From Deferribacteres bacterium (GTDB taxonomy: Bacteria > Chrysiogenota > Deferribacteres > Deferribacterales > Geovibrionaceae): a DNA stretch of 64,000 bases. The DNA lies in NCBI GenBank assembly GCA_023395255.1, contig JAEWZN010000002.1, forward strand, positions 1-64,000, given 5' to 3'. The stretch's first letter is position 1, and each line of letters starts with the position of its first letter. Positions 7,383 through 16,206 of this stretch are shown here, one piece after another. The position numbers and the translations under genes were made by a program. The notes below the pieces were generated by a model. The model was not told the DNA's origin. It did no database searches and was given only the letters and a program-made list of their open reading frames with translations.

Positions 7383-8369
7383 TCAGGCAGGAGTGAGGTT
7401 TTCAAAATATCTGTCAATGAGTTCCGCGGTCTCGTCCATGGTTTTCACAGTGTAGATTTCAGTCCTGAAAGCAGTGGATTCGGGCAGACCTTTGGTGAAC
7501 CAGACGGCATACTTTTTCACTGCGTCCATGTAGTATTTCTCTTCCCTGTACATGGCTTCGTATCTGACCATTCTGTATATGAGCGAGTGTATTTCCTGCG
7601 GAGTGAGGTAACCTTCCGGGTTTCTGCCTTCTGCGAGGGCTTTGAAAATCCACGGCGCTTTCATCATGCCTCTGCCGATCATCACCCCCGCCGCTCCTGT
7701 TTCAAGCATGCGGCGGCAGGACTCCGTACAGAAAACGTTTCCGTTGCCTATCACAGGAATGGGGCTTCTCCTCACAGCATCGGCTATCATGGCGTAATCC
7801 ACATCTCCTGAAAACATCTCGGTTTTGGTGCGTCCGTGGAGGCTTACTGCATCAATGCCTTCCCCCGCGGCTATTTCCAGCACTTCTGGGTAGTTTATGC
7901 TGTTTCTGTCCCAGCCGAGGCGGATTTTAATTGTGAGGGGCTTTTCCGTTGCTTTTCTGGCGGCTTTTATTATTTCCCTGATTTTAGCCGTATCCTTGAG
8001 AAGTGCCGCGCCGCTGCCGCTTTTCAGAACCTTTTTCACCGGGCAGCCCATGTTTATGTCGTAAAAATCGGCCTCTGAGTATTCATCGCACACTTTCAGG
8101 GCATCACTGACTGATTCCGGTCTGGAGCCGAAAAGCTGAATAGCGTAAGGATTATCCCTTTCTGTGAGGTGAATGTACTCAAGGGTCTTTTTACCGCCCC
8201 TGATCAGCCCTTCCACGGAGACCATCTCGGAGAAGATGATTCCGTCAAAGAAGTCACGCACAGCCAGCCGGAACGGAGGCGTGCTGACACCGGCCATGGG
8301 GGCAGCGACAAAGATATTTTTGCTCAGGGTTTTTGTGATTATGTTATCCGATTTCGGGCTGAGTGTCAT
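7383..8369 (-). CDS. dusB: tRNA-dihydrouridine synthase (DusB family)
   Basis: 328 aa, the usual length. It reduces uridines in the D-loop of tRNA with FMN and NAD(P)H in the cytoplasm. The N-terminal AAPMAGVSTPPFR flavin-barrel motif is present, as is the catalytic cysteine in NMGCPVKKV (about residue 109) and the phosphate-binding GNGNVF and GVMIGRGMMKAPW segments. The start ATG has a good AAGGA ribosome site and overlaps tsaD by 26 bases, so the two are translationally coupled. It ends the envelope/division run and lies directly upstream of the fez-like operon on the same strand, so read-through is possible. Confidence 0.92.
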   Translation of the reverse strand: MTLSPKSDNIITKTLSKNIFVAAPMAGVSTPPFRLAVRDFFDGIIFSEMVSVEGLIRGGKKTLEYIHLTERDNPYAIQLFGSRPESVSDALKVCDEYSEADFYDINMGCPVKKVLKSGSGAALLKDTAKIREIIKAARKATEKPLTIKIRLGWDRNSINYPEVLEIAAGEGIDAVSLHGRTKTEMFSGDVDYAMIADAVRRSPIPVIGNGNVFCTESCRRMLETGAAGVMIGRGMMKAPWIFKALAEGRNPEGYLTPQEIHSLIYRMVRYEAMYREEKYYMDAVKKYAVWFTKGLPESTAFRTEIYTVKTMDETAELIDRYFENLTPA

Positions 8370-9327
8370 AAGCTGTTCCTTCCAGAGAGAAAAATCTGCG
8401 CCTGTTGTAAAATCTGCTGGCGGCGTAGGCTATCATGTCGCCGTTGTCAGTGCAGAGGCGGAACGAGGGGAAGTACACATTCTCCCCCTTTTTGCAGGAG
8501 TTTCTGAAGGCTTCCCTTATGTAGCCATTGCAGGCAACGCCGCCGGAAACAACGACATTTTCTCTTTTCAGCCTGCGGGCTATGCGCATGGTTTTCAGTA
8601 CAAGTGTGTCCGCCGCTGTTTTCTGGAATGAGGCGGCGAGGTCTTCGTTAGCGTATATGCCTTTGTTGAGGCTGTTCAGCACGGCGGTTTTGAGTCCGGA
8701 GAAGCTGAAATTGTCATCTTTTTTCATTGCAACGGGAAGGGGTACAGCGTCCCCTCTGCCGGACTTTGCCAGTTTTTCTATTGCAGGCCCGCCCGGATAG
8801 CCGAGGTTGAGCATTTTTGCCACTTTATCAAAGCTTTCACCCGCTGCATCATCCACTGTTTTTGCCACAAGGCGGAAGTTCAGTGCCGCGTCCACATCAT
8901 AAATATGGGTGTGCCCGCCGCTGATGATCAAAGCGAGGTAAGGGGGTTTAAGCTCCCTGTGCTCAAGCTCTGCGGCGAGAATATGCGCCGAGAGGTGGTT
9001 CACGGGCATAACGGGAATCCTGAGTCCGTAGCCCAGCCCCTTGGCAAAGCCCACACCCACAAAAAGCGCGCCGATAAGCCCCGGAGCGTTGGTAACGCCA
9101 ATTACATCAAGATCAGAGGGCGTGACAGAAGCATCAGCCATACATTTTTCGTAAAGCGGTTCCAGCTTAAGGATGTGGTTTCTGGAGGCGACTTCAGGAA
9201 CCACTCCGCCGAAGAGGTTATGGATGTCCGCCTGAGAGGCTGTATGGGTGGAGAGAACCCCGCGGGCGGTGTCATACACCGCCATTGAGGTTTCATCGCA
9301 TGAAGTTTCTATACCTAAAAAAAGCAA
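8344..9327 (-). CDS. tsaD: tRNA N6-threonylcarbamoyladenosine synthase catalytic subunit TsaD
   Basis: 327 aa. Transfers the threonylcarbamoyl group to A37 of ANN-decoding tRNAs together with TsaB and TsaE, neither of which is in the window. It begins MLFLGIETSCDETS, the diagnostic Kae1/TsaD start, and carries the VNHLSAH metal-binding motif and the ISGGHTHIYD and SGGVACNG ATPase-fold loops. It lies 19 bases after the polysaccharide deacetylase gene and overlaps dusB. Nothing odd seen. Confidence 0.95.
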   Translation of the reverse strand: MLFLGIETSCDETSMAVYDTARGVLSTHTASQADIHNLFGGVVPEVASRNHILKLEPLYEKCMADASVTPSDLDVIGVTNAPGLIGALFVGVGFAKGLGYGLRIPVMPVNHLSAHILAAELEHRELKPPYLALIISGGHTHIYDVDAALNFRLVAKTVDDAAGESFDKVAKMLNLGYPGGPAIEKLAKSGRGDAVPLPVAMKKDDNFSFSGLKTAVLNSLNKGIYANEDLAASFQKTAADTLVLKTMRIARRLKRENVVVSGGVACNGYIREAFRNSCKKGENVYFPSFRLCTDNGDMIAYAASRFYNRRRFFSLEGTAYDTQPEIG

Positions 9328-9346
9328 AAAGTGTTCCTCTTAAATG

Positions 9347-10573
9347 TTATTTCCTGTGCGCCAGTTCTTTGATGGAAACAATTCGGACACCCGCCTTTTC
9401 CACATCTGCCAGATGTTTTTCAAGGGTGCGCACGGTTTCCTCTCTCAGGTGGCCGATCATGATGAGGCTGCCGTTCTTTTTGGCGAGTTCAACCCCTTCC
9501 ATGATTTTTTTTCTGATATATGTTTCGTTGTTTTCATTGTCAATGAATTTTCTGTTCTGACCGCACTTCATCCCCTGCTTAAGGCAGACATCATAAGCAA
9601 CTGACTTGCCGGAGGTATAGCTGTCTATGTAGGTGTCAGTGTGCTTTTTCATGAAGCCCAGAACCTGCTCCATCTTGGTTTCGCTTTCCGTAAATGCGGA
9701 GCCCATGTGGTTATTGAAGCCGTCCAGCTTTCCTATCCGCTTAACGTTGTTATCCGCCTGAGCCTCTATTATGCTGGGGGGCATGTTCAGGAGAACGGCT
9801 CCCTTGCCCGGATCAGTATCGGGGTATGATAAGGGTTCCATGGGAAAGTGCAGAAACACTGTCTTCCCGCCTGCGCGGGCGATTTCAGCAGTTTCTGTGT
9901 CATGGGGAAGATAGGGAAGTATGGCGAAAGTGACAGGGTATTTGATTGCCGCTAGTCTTTTTGCCAGCGGAACACTGTAGCCGCAGTCATCAATCAGGAT
10001 CGCCAGCTTCGGGGCATCAGCGGGCAGAACCACGGGCTTGTCCTTCTCCTTGGGCTTTTCTGTTTTTTCCACGGGGAAGATCAGTATAATGCTGCCGTTT
10101 TCGCCGGAAGCGCTGAGGTTGTCGCTGAGGGTTGTCTTAAATCCCAGATTCTCAAGCATGGGTCTGAGCTCTTCTGTGAGTTCGTCCTTTTTATCCTCAG
10201 AGAGACTGATTACATATGTGATAACAGGAACGCTTCCGTCATCCATTTTGCGCGACTTGATGGTTTCGCTGCTGATTCCAAGATTAAACATGACGAGCTT
10301 AAGCGCCTTGTCCGCCTCTTCGACGGTGGCGGATTTATTATCCTTTGTCACCACCTCTTCCTGAACAGAGCTCAGCGGGGATTTTATCTCTTTTTTCTCA
10401 GTGAGTTCGCCTTTGCCTGCGGCCTTCATTCCGAGATAAATTCCCAGAAGAAGCACTAAAACGGCGGCAAGAATGCCGCCGAGTATATATAACTGTTTTG
10501 AAGAGGCGGTTTTACCCGCCCCTGTTGTTCTGCGTCTTCCCGGTTTGCGTACCGGTTTTTTTCTTTCAGCCAT
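9347..10573 (-). CDS. Divergent polysaccharide deacetylase family protein (YibQ-like)
   Basis: 408 aa. A basic cytoplasmic start (residues 1-26) and one membrane helix (about 28-48) place the rest in the periplasm. A charged linker and small domain precede a C-terminal divergent polysaccharide deacetylase domain (about 190-405). That domain shows LAILIDDCGYS, PVTFAILPY, FLHFPMEPL and LDGFNNHMGSAFT. The DD and HMGS signatures are those of the YibQ/DUF610 group, whose substrate is unsettled. It overlaps the S41 protease gene by 8 bases. Pairing with EnvC and a CtpA-type protease is common in Gram-negatives and points to murein or envelope remodelling. Confidence 0.85.
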   Translation of the reverse strand: MAERKKPVRKPGRRRTTGAGKTASSKQLYILGGILAAVLVLLLGIYLGMKAAGKGELTEKKEIKSPLSSVQEEVVTKDNKSATVEEADKALKLVMFNLGISSETIKSRKMDDGSVPVITYVISLSEDKKDELTEELRPMLENLGFKTTLSDNLSASGENGSIILIFPVEKTEKPKEKDKPVVLPADAPKLAILIDDCGYSVPLAKRLAAIKYPVTFAILPYLPHDTETAEIARAGGKTVFLHFPMEPLSYPDTDPGKGAVLLNMPPSIIEAQADNNVKRIGKLDGFNNHMGSAFTESETKMEQVLGFMKKHTDTYIDSYTSGKSVAYDVCLKQGMKCGQNRKFIDNENNETYIRKKIMEGVELAKKNGSLIMIGHLREETVRTLEKHLADVEKAGVRIVSIKELAHRK

Positions 10574-11804
10574 TTTTTATCATTTCCCTCAGTTTTTCCA
10601 CAGCGGCTTTAAGCTGTTCGTCCCTCTGGAGGTCGATCACAGGCTTGCTTATATCAGCGGCGAGCTTGTCTATCTCTTCCTGAGTAAGGGTAACGTTATC
10701 CGAAACATCCTCAACAGAAAGGTCGGGCTCTATGCCCTTATCGTGGATCATTCTGCCTTTGGGTGTGTAGTATTTCGCCGTTGTGAGTTTGACAGCGGAA
10801 CCGTCCCTGAGAGGTATTATCGACTGAACTGAGGCTTTGCCGTAGGTTTTTTTACCGACAAGAACGCCTCTTTTATAGTCCTGAATGGCTCCGGCGAGGA
10901 TTTCGGACGCTGAGGCCGATCCTTCGTTAACAAGGAGCACAAGCGGGGTTTTCTCCTCCCTCAGGGTGAATGTGGATGACTTGAAGTGCTGATCCTTGCC
11001 TGTTCTGTCCTTGGTGTACACAACCTCTTTGCCGGAGGGGAGGAATATGCTTGAAACATTTATAGCCTCGCTGAGCAGACCGCCGGGGTTATTGCGCAGG
11101 TCGACTATTATGCCCTTATATTTATTTTTTCTCAGTTGTTCGATTGCGGTTTTGATCTCGCCGGATACATCCTCTTTGAACTGGGTTACCCTTATGTAGG
11201 CAACATCCTTGCCGATCATGTCCGCCTTAACTGCCTTAACCTTGATGATGGCTCTGGTGAGGGTTACGTCAAAGGGTTTCGGGATGCTGTCGCGGTGGAT
11301 GGTTACTGTGATGTTTGTTCCGGGTTTGCCCCTGAGTTTGTTAACCGCATCTTCAAGGGACAGGCCTGTTGTGGCGTTGTCCTCTATCTTGATGATTTTA
11401 TCGCCGGATTTGAGTCCGGCCCTGAATGCGGGCGTGTCTTCAATGGGGGCTATAACGGTGAGGATATTGTCCCTCATGCCTATAGTTATGCCCAGTCCGC
11501 CGAACTCACCCTTGGTCTCCACCTGAAAGTCCTTGTACTCTTTTTCGGTGAAATAGGTTGAGTGGGGGTCAAGACCCTGAAGCATGCCTTTTATGGCTCC
11601 GTCCACAAGGGTTTTGTTCTCAACAGGCTCAACATAGTTTTTTTCTATCAGATACATAACTTCCGTGAACGAGTCCAGGTTTTCATACCTGCTGGACTTG
11701 GCGGAAGCTGTGCCGGTTTCCTTGATGAATATTCCCGAAGCGGCCAGAAAAATAAGAAGGGCGGACGCTGCGAGAAGCGGTAAAAGTTTCTTTTTGAAGT
11801 TCAT
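10566..11804 (-). CDS. ctpA: S41 family C-terminal processing protease (CtpA/Prc-like)
   Basis: 412 aa. An N-terminal signal/anchor (residues 7-25) is followed by a short cap, a PDZ domain (about 95-180, with GGLGITIGM) and the S41 catalytic core. The nucleophile serine lies in NEGSASASE and the general-base lysine in GKKTYGKASVQ, both intact. Such periplasmic proteases trim lipoproteins and murein hydrolases. It follows envC by 5 bases and overlaps the deacetylase gene, so it is co-translated with division-linked murein factors. Length is normal for the CtpA subfamily rather than the larger Prc. Confidence 0.92.
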   Translation of the reverse strand: MNFKKKLLPLLAASALLIFLAASGIFIKETGTASAKSSRYENLDSFTEVMYLIEKNYVEPVENKTLVDGAIKGMLQGLDPHSTYFTEKEYKDFQVETKGEFGGLGITIGMRDNILTVIAPIEDTPAFRAGLKSGDKIIKIEDNATTGLSLEDAVNKLRGKPGTNITVTIHRDSIPKPFDVTLTRAIIKVKAVKADMIGKDVAYIRVTQFKEDVSGEIKTAIEQLRKNKYKGIIVDLRNNPGGLLSEAINVSSIFLPSGKEVVYTKDRTGKDQHFKSSTFTLREEKTPLVLLVNEGSASASEILAGAIQDYKRGVLVGKKTYGKASVQSIIPLRDGSAVKLTTAKYYTPKGRMIHDKGIEPDLSVEDVSDNVTLTQEEIDKLAADISKPVIDLQRDEQLKAAVEKLREMIKNG

Positions 11805-11809
11805 ACTGT

Positions 11810-12991
11810 TTATCTCCTAACGGGTTTAAGCCACTCAGCAGGGTTGAGAGCTTCGTTATGCTTACGTATTTCAAAGTAAAGATAGGGCGTTTCAGGCTGC
11901 TGGTCAACAGCTACGGAGCCTATTGCCTGTCCTGCGGCCACATTGTTTCCGGTCTGCACGTTTACTCTGCCCATATTTGCGTACAGGGAGTAGTATGCGC
12001 CGGGGTGTCCGACAATGATCAGATTTCCGAACCCTCTTATGTTATCCACATATTTTACCGTTCCCTCGGATACAGCCCGCACATCTCCGTGTTTTGAAGG
12101 GCTGATTTTTATTCCCTTATTCTGAATTGTACCCTGAAAACCCTCAACTTTCTTGGGGCCGAAAAATTCTATGATTTCTCCTTCCAGGGGCCAGTCCATC
12201 TTTCCCTTAAGCCTTCCGAACAGGGTTGCGTCCCCTTCATCGGCCTTTTCCTTTTTACGGTTTTCCTCAAGCTGAACACGGATTCTGTCCATCTTTTTTT
12301 CAAAATCCTGCTGTTTTTGGCTGAGGATTTTTATGTATTCCCGCTTGCTTTCCTTATCCTGTTCCATGACAGCAACAAGCTGGTTTAGTTTTGTTTTTTC
12401 TGTGTTGTACTCATCCACTAGACGCTGTTTCATGCGGAGAAGATGCTCAATATCGCGGGACTTTCCTTCTTTTTCATCCTTTATCTGCCGGAGGCGGGCG
12501 GATTTGGCGGCAATTTCATCCGCTTTTTTCATTAGGATAGTGTTTATATTTTCCACTATCTCCATGTTTTTTATGGTGTCCCTTGATTCTTTGGTGAAGA
12601 GCAGAAGCTTGATATTCACATACTCTATGTTGTCAATCAGGTAAATGTTGCTGGTCTCCACCGAGTCCCTTATGGTGGCTATTTCGCTGTTGAGTGTTTT
12701 TGTTTCCCTTTCCAGCGCCTGAACCTCTCTCCTCAATTGCACGGACTCTCCGGTGAGCTCTGAGATCATTTTTCCCTGCACATCCAGAGTTTCGTTGAGG
12801 TTATCCACCTTTAGGGCAACGGTTTTTTTGGTATTATCAATTTTGTCGATCTGTCTGCGTTCCTCGTCCAGCCGTTTTTTTATGTCGGTCAGGTAGCTTC
12901 TGGTTTCCTTAAGCCTGTCTTCGTAATAATCGGCAGAGGCGTATGCGGCTGTGAGCAGCAGCAGGCCTGCGGCGGCGGCTTTAAGATTCAT
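11810..12991 (-). CDS. envC: Murein hydrolase activator EnvC (degenerate LytM)
   Basis: 393 aa. A signal peptide (residues 1-20) is followed by a long coiled coil (about 22-255) and a C-terminal LytM/M23 domain (about 270-390). The zinc ligands of active M23 peptidases are missing. NKGIKI replaces H-x-G-x-D, YANM replaces the YAHL-type histidine, and YLYFEIR lacks the final H-x-H. This is the known state of EnvC, which does not cut murein but activates amidases when FtsEX signals. It overlaps ftsX by 11 bases, as expected for the FtsEX-EnvC machine. Confidence 0.9.
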   Translation of the reverse strand: MNLKAAAAGLLLLTAAYASADYYEDRLKETRSYLTDIKKRLDEERRQIDKIDNTKKTVALKVDNLNETLDVQGKMISELTGESVQLRREVQALERETKTLNSEIATIRDSVETSNIYLIDNIEYVNIKLLLFTKESRDTIKNMEIVENINTILMKKADEIAAKSARLRQIKDEKEGKSRDIEHLLRMKQRLVDEYNTEKTKLNQLVAVMEQDKESKREYIKILSQKQQDFEKKMDRIRVQLEENRKKEKADEGDATLFGRLKGKMDWPLEGEIIEFFGPKKVEGFQGTIQNKGIKISPSKHGDVRAVSEGTVKYVDNIRGFGNLIIVGHPGAYYSLYANMGRVNVQTGNNVAAGQAIGSVAVDQQPETPYLYFEIRKHNEALNPAEWLKPVRR

Positions 12992-13874
12992 TTATGCTTT
13001 TCACCTTATTCAGGAAGGAGGCAACGCTTATCATACTGGCTACCGCGCTTATAACCGCAAGGTAGATATAGGTTTTGATAAAATAGAAAATATCAGGCAG
13101 CACAATGAAGTTAAGACCCACAGGGGCAAGGAGCTTAACGTTCAGAAACAGCATGAACAGATACACAAATGAGGATGATATAGCGTAGGCTATGCTTATC
13201 TCCACGAATGAGCAGATCATGTACGGGGTCTCTATAAATGTTCTGGTCGCGCCCACGAGGTTGTAGATTTTAATATCCTCCCTGTAGCGGAACAGGCTGA
13301 GGCGGATTGTGTTGAAAATTATTATGCCCACGGAAACGGTGAGCAGCAGGGTGAGCACCACCAGAAAGATTTTCACCGCTGAGCGTATATCATTGAAGTT
13401 CTGAATCCATTTTTCACCGTAACTTGCCACATCAACATTGGCAAGAGCCATTACCCTGCGTTCCATCTCCCTGAGGCGGGTAACATCCTGAAAGTCTTCC
13501 TTTATGCTTATTTCTATAAAAGCCGGGAAAAGCTCGGCGGGTATTTTGTCCAGATAGTTTATGTTCACCGTGGAGCCTTTCAGGTAGTTATACGCGTCAT
13601 CGGGCGAGTAATACTTAAGGCTCTCCACCCCGTCTGTCTCCTCAAGCTGTTTCAAAAGAGCTTCAATGGAGGTTTTGGAGGATGACTTAACATAAACCCT
13701 CATGGAGTCGGTCTTGGTGATCTCTTTCAGGAAGGTGTCAGACGAACTGCCGATTATCACAAAGGTGCTGTAGATGAAAAGCACTGTTATAACTGTTATG
13801 ACGGATGCGAGGTTGAGGGAGAGGGTTTCCCTGAAAAGTCTGAACCCGTTGCGGAGAACGACGCTAATCTTCAT
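12981..13874 (-). CDS. ftsX: Cell division ABC transporter permease FtsX
   Basis: 297 aa with the FtsX layout. One N-terminal helix (about 20-42) is followed by a periplasmic extracellular domain (about 45-165) and three C-terminal helices (about 172-195, 220-245 and 265-290). It couples ATP hydrolysis by FtsE to activation of periplasmic murein hydrolysis, here through the adjacent EnvC. It overlaps ftsE and envC by 11 bases each, which indicates a single polycistron. Confidence 0.93.
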   Translation of the reverse strand: MKISVVLRNGFRLFRETLSLNLASVITVITVLFIYSTFVIIGSSSDTFLKEITKTDSMRVYVKSSSKTSIEALLKQLEETDGVESLKYYSPDDAYNYLKGSTVNINYLDKIPAELFPAFIEISIKEDFQDVTRLREMERRVMALANVDVASYGEKWIQNFNDIRSAVKIFLVVLTLLLTVSVGIIIFNTIRLSLFRYREDIKIYNLVGATRTFIETPYMICSFVEISIAYAISSSFVYLFMLFLNVKLLAPVGLNFIVLPDIFYFIKTYIYLAVISAVASMISVASFLNKVKSINES

Positions 13875-14568
13875 CGTTTTCCTCCTTTTCGGGCGCTTTG
13901 AAGCCTGTGGCGCTGTCTGATTTTATTTTGCCGTATTTCAGTTCCACCATCCGCGCCGGGAAGTGCTCCATCAGCCTCTGGTCATGGGTTGCGACTATAA
14001 CTGTTGAACCTTTGTCCCTGTTTTCGAGGAGCAGGCGCATTATGGAATCCGCGTTATCGTTATCAAGGTTTCCCGTGGGCTCATCCGCCAGAATTACCTT
14101 CGGTTCGTTTATCAGGGCGCGGGCTATTGCCACCCTCTGCTTTTCACCGCCGGAGAGCTTTTTCACAATTGTGTCACGCTTAACGAAGATGCCCAGCTTC
14201 CGCAGAAGGGGGAATATCTTTTCCTCCATCACTTTCGGCTTGAGGTAATATATCTCAAGCGCCATGCGGAGATTATCATAAACCGTTTTTTCCTCAAGAA
14301 GCTTAAAGTCCTGAAACACTACGCCTATGCTGCGTCTGAGGTATGGGATTGTCTTATGGTTCATATTGCTGACATTCTGACCGTCCACCATGACTATGCC
14401 TCTGGTGGGGTTGAGATCGGCGTAAATCAGCCTGAGCAGTGTGGATTTTCCGGCTCCGCTTTCCCCGGTAATATAGAGGAACTCGCCGGGGGCGACCTTG
14501 AGGTTTACACCGTCCAGAGCTTTTTTTTCACCAAAAAAAGATACGTTAACATTGTATAGCTTTATCAT
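13864..14568 (-). CDS. ftsE: Cell division ATP-binding protein FtsE
   Basis: 234 aa. Walker A GESGAGKSTLL, Q-loop VFQDFKLL, signature LSGGEKQRVAIARAL, Walker B VILADEPTG and the switch ATHD are all present. Cytoplasmic ATPase partner of FtsX at the septal ring. It is the first gene of the ftsE-ftsX-envC-ctpA-deacetylase-tsaD-dusB run; the 110 bases upstream separate it from the GGDEF gene. An acidic C-terminal tail (KEENDED) is a minor extra. Confidence 0.94.
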   Translation of the reverse strand: MIKLYNVNVSFFGEKKALDGVNLKVAPGEFLYITGESGAGKSTLLRLIYADLNPTRGIVMVDGQNVSNMNHKTIPYLRRSIGVVFQDFKLLEEKTVYDNLRMALEIYYLKPKVMEEKIFPLLRKLGIFVKRDTIVKKLSGGEKQRVAIARALINEPKVILADEPTGNLDNDNADSIMRLLLENRDKGSTVIVATHDQRLMEHFPARMVELKYGKIKSDSATGFKAPEKEENDED

Positions 14569-14678
14569 ACCGAAAATCTTAAGGAATTACGGCGCACACA
14601 AATGCGCCTATGAACTGAATGGTACATGCAAAAAACAACAATATCAAATGTTAATCACTGAAAAAGAGCACCCTGAGG

Positions 14679-16004
14679 CTACTTTTTGCATATAATTCCG
14701 CCGCTGTCAAAAACCTCGACCATGTTTCGCCCTTTGTCTTTAGCTTTATAGAGGGCTACATCCGCTTTGTTTATGAAGGTGTCTGAGTTGTCATGGTCAT
14801 CAATTTCCGCCACGCCGAAGCTGCATGTTATTCTGCCTGTATGGGGGAAGGATGCGTTTTCTATTTCCACACGAAGTCTTTCCGCTATTTCAGTAGCACC
14901 CTGGCGGGAGGTTCCGGGCATAAGCACTGTGAACTCCTCGCCCCCGTAGCGAGCAAATACATCCGTCTTGCGGATAGCCCTCTGCACAATGGCTGAGATC
15001 TCCTGAAGCACGGTATCTCCGACCTGATGCCCGTAAGTGTCGTTAACCATTTTGAAATGGTCGACATCAAACATTATCACACTGAGCTTCTGGCTGTATC
15101 TGCGAACCCTGTCTATCTCTTTGTTCAGTTCGTCATAAAATTTCTTTCTGTTGAATATGCCCGTGAGGTAATCCTGATTGGACATAACCATGTAGAGCTC
15201 CTTCTCCTGCTCCAGCTTGGTTATGTCACTGAAACTCAGCAGCCATTCCGCATGCCCCGGAACCTTATTAACCCTTATCATAAAAGAGGAATTGTCCGAG
15301 TTGTTGGGGTCCTTATGCTGGAGATCATTTGTCATTATCAGCATATGGTCTTTCTCAGGGCTGTTTATTACGGTCTTCACCCACTCGCTGAAAGGCTTGT
15401 TTCGGTAGAAGCTGTCATCTTTTTCAATCAGGAAGTAGTCAATGGAGCCGAACTTATCCTGAAACTGGTCTATATGTTCGCATTTTATGAATTTCAGGAA
15501 TGACTTATTGAGATAAGATATTTTTTCGCCGTCAGTGATTAAAAGCATCTGCGGGTTAATATCCAGTATGGTTTTGATGAACTGGTTTTTGGAATCCAGC
15601 TCTTTCTGCTGAATAACGGTTTTCGCCGTGCGTATCAGCACCTGTATGAATTCCTTGAAGTTGATGGGCTTCTTTATGTATTTATCAATGCCTATGTCTA
15701 TGGAGCGGAGGAAGAATTCCTCGTCATTATGCCCGGTGGTTATTATAATGGGTATGTCCGCATTATGCTCACGGATCTGCTCTGCCATGCTGAGGCCGTC
15801 CATGACGGGCATGCGGATGTCGGTTATTATGATGTCCGGTTTGTGTTCAAGAAACATCTCAAGCCCTTCGCGGCCGTTGGATGCCTGATACAGGGTCTGA
15901 GTGCGCCTCTGGAGGAAACGGGAAAGGCGCTCCCTTATGGAATCCTCATCTTCGACATAAAGTATGGAGAGCTTGTCAATCAGCCCGCTTTCCGCTTCAA
16001 TCAC
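14679..16004 (-). CDS. Response regulator diguanylate cyclase, REC-PAS-GGDEF
   Basis: 441 aa, starting with GTG (16004) behind AAGGGG. The receiver domain (about 12-130) has acidic residues EDED, phospho-acceptor Asp in IIITDIRMP and Lys in YIKKPIN. A PAS-like middle (about 140-265) and a GGDEF domain (about 275-435) follow. The latter has DVDHFKMVNDTYGH and active-site RYGGEEF, so it should make cyclic-di-GMP. The partner kinase is not in the window. It stands alone between ftsE and argS. Confidence 0.9.
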   Translation of the reverse strand: MIEAESGLIDKLSILYVEDEDSIRERLSRFLQRRTQTLYQASNGREGLEMFLEHKPDIIITDIRMPVMDGLSMAEQIREHNADIPIIITTGHNDEEFFLRSIDIGIDKYIKKPINFKEFIQVLIRTAKTVIQQKELDSKNQFIKTILDINPQMLLITDGEKISYLNKSFLKFIKCEHIDQFQDKFGSIDYFLIEKDDSFYRNKPFSEWVKTVINSPEKDHMLIMTNDLQHKDPNNSDNSSFMIRVNKVPGHAEWLLSFSDITKLEQEKELYMVMSNQDYLTGIFNRKKFYDELNKEIDRVRRYSQKLSVIMFDVDHFKMVNDTYGHQVGDTVLQEISAIVQRAIRKTDVFARYGGEEFTVLMPGTSRQGATEIAERLRVEIENASFPHTGRITCSFGVAEIDDHDNSDTFINKADVALYKAKDKGRNMVEVFDSGGIICKK

Positions 16005-16145
16005 TGCAAAACCCCTTAAATTGTTATTCTAATAATATTCTACACCATTCGGCGTAAATTTCTAATCAATTTACCGTAAACGGGAAAAATTGTCCATTGG
16101 ATAAACCTCCTTAAACATGTACGGCGGGCATGTTCCATTCCCCTC

Positions 16146-16174
16146 TTGAATTTGGTTTTTCAACCTGATACTAT
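16146..16174 (+). promoter_or_regulatory. Sigma-70-type promoter of argS
   Basis: TTGAAT (16146-16151), a 17-base spacer and TACTAT (16169-16174), followed after about 20 bases by the GGAGGA ribosome site of argS. Consensus match and position are both good. Confidence 0.5.
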
Positions 16175-16206
16175 CTGCTTTTCAAGGAAAACACGGAGGA
16201 CGAAAT

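Noticed and set aside
16012..16080. Sigma-28 promoter before the REC-PAS-GGDEF gene
   Set aside because: TAAATTGA and GCCGAATG are there on the minus strand, but the spacer is 12 rather than 11 bases and both halves are imperfect.
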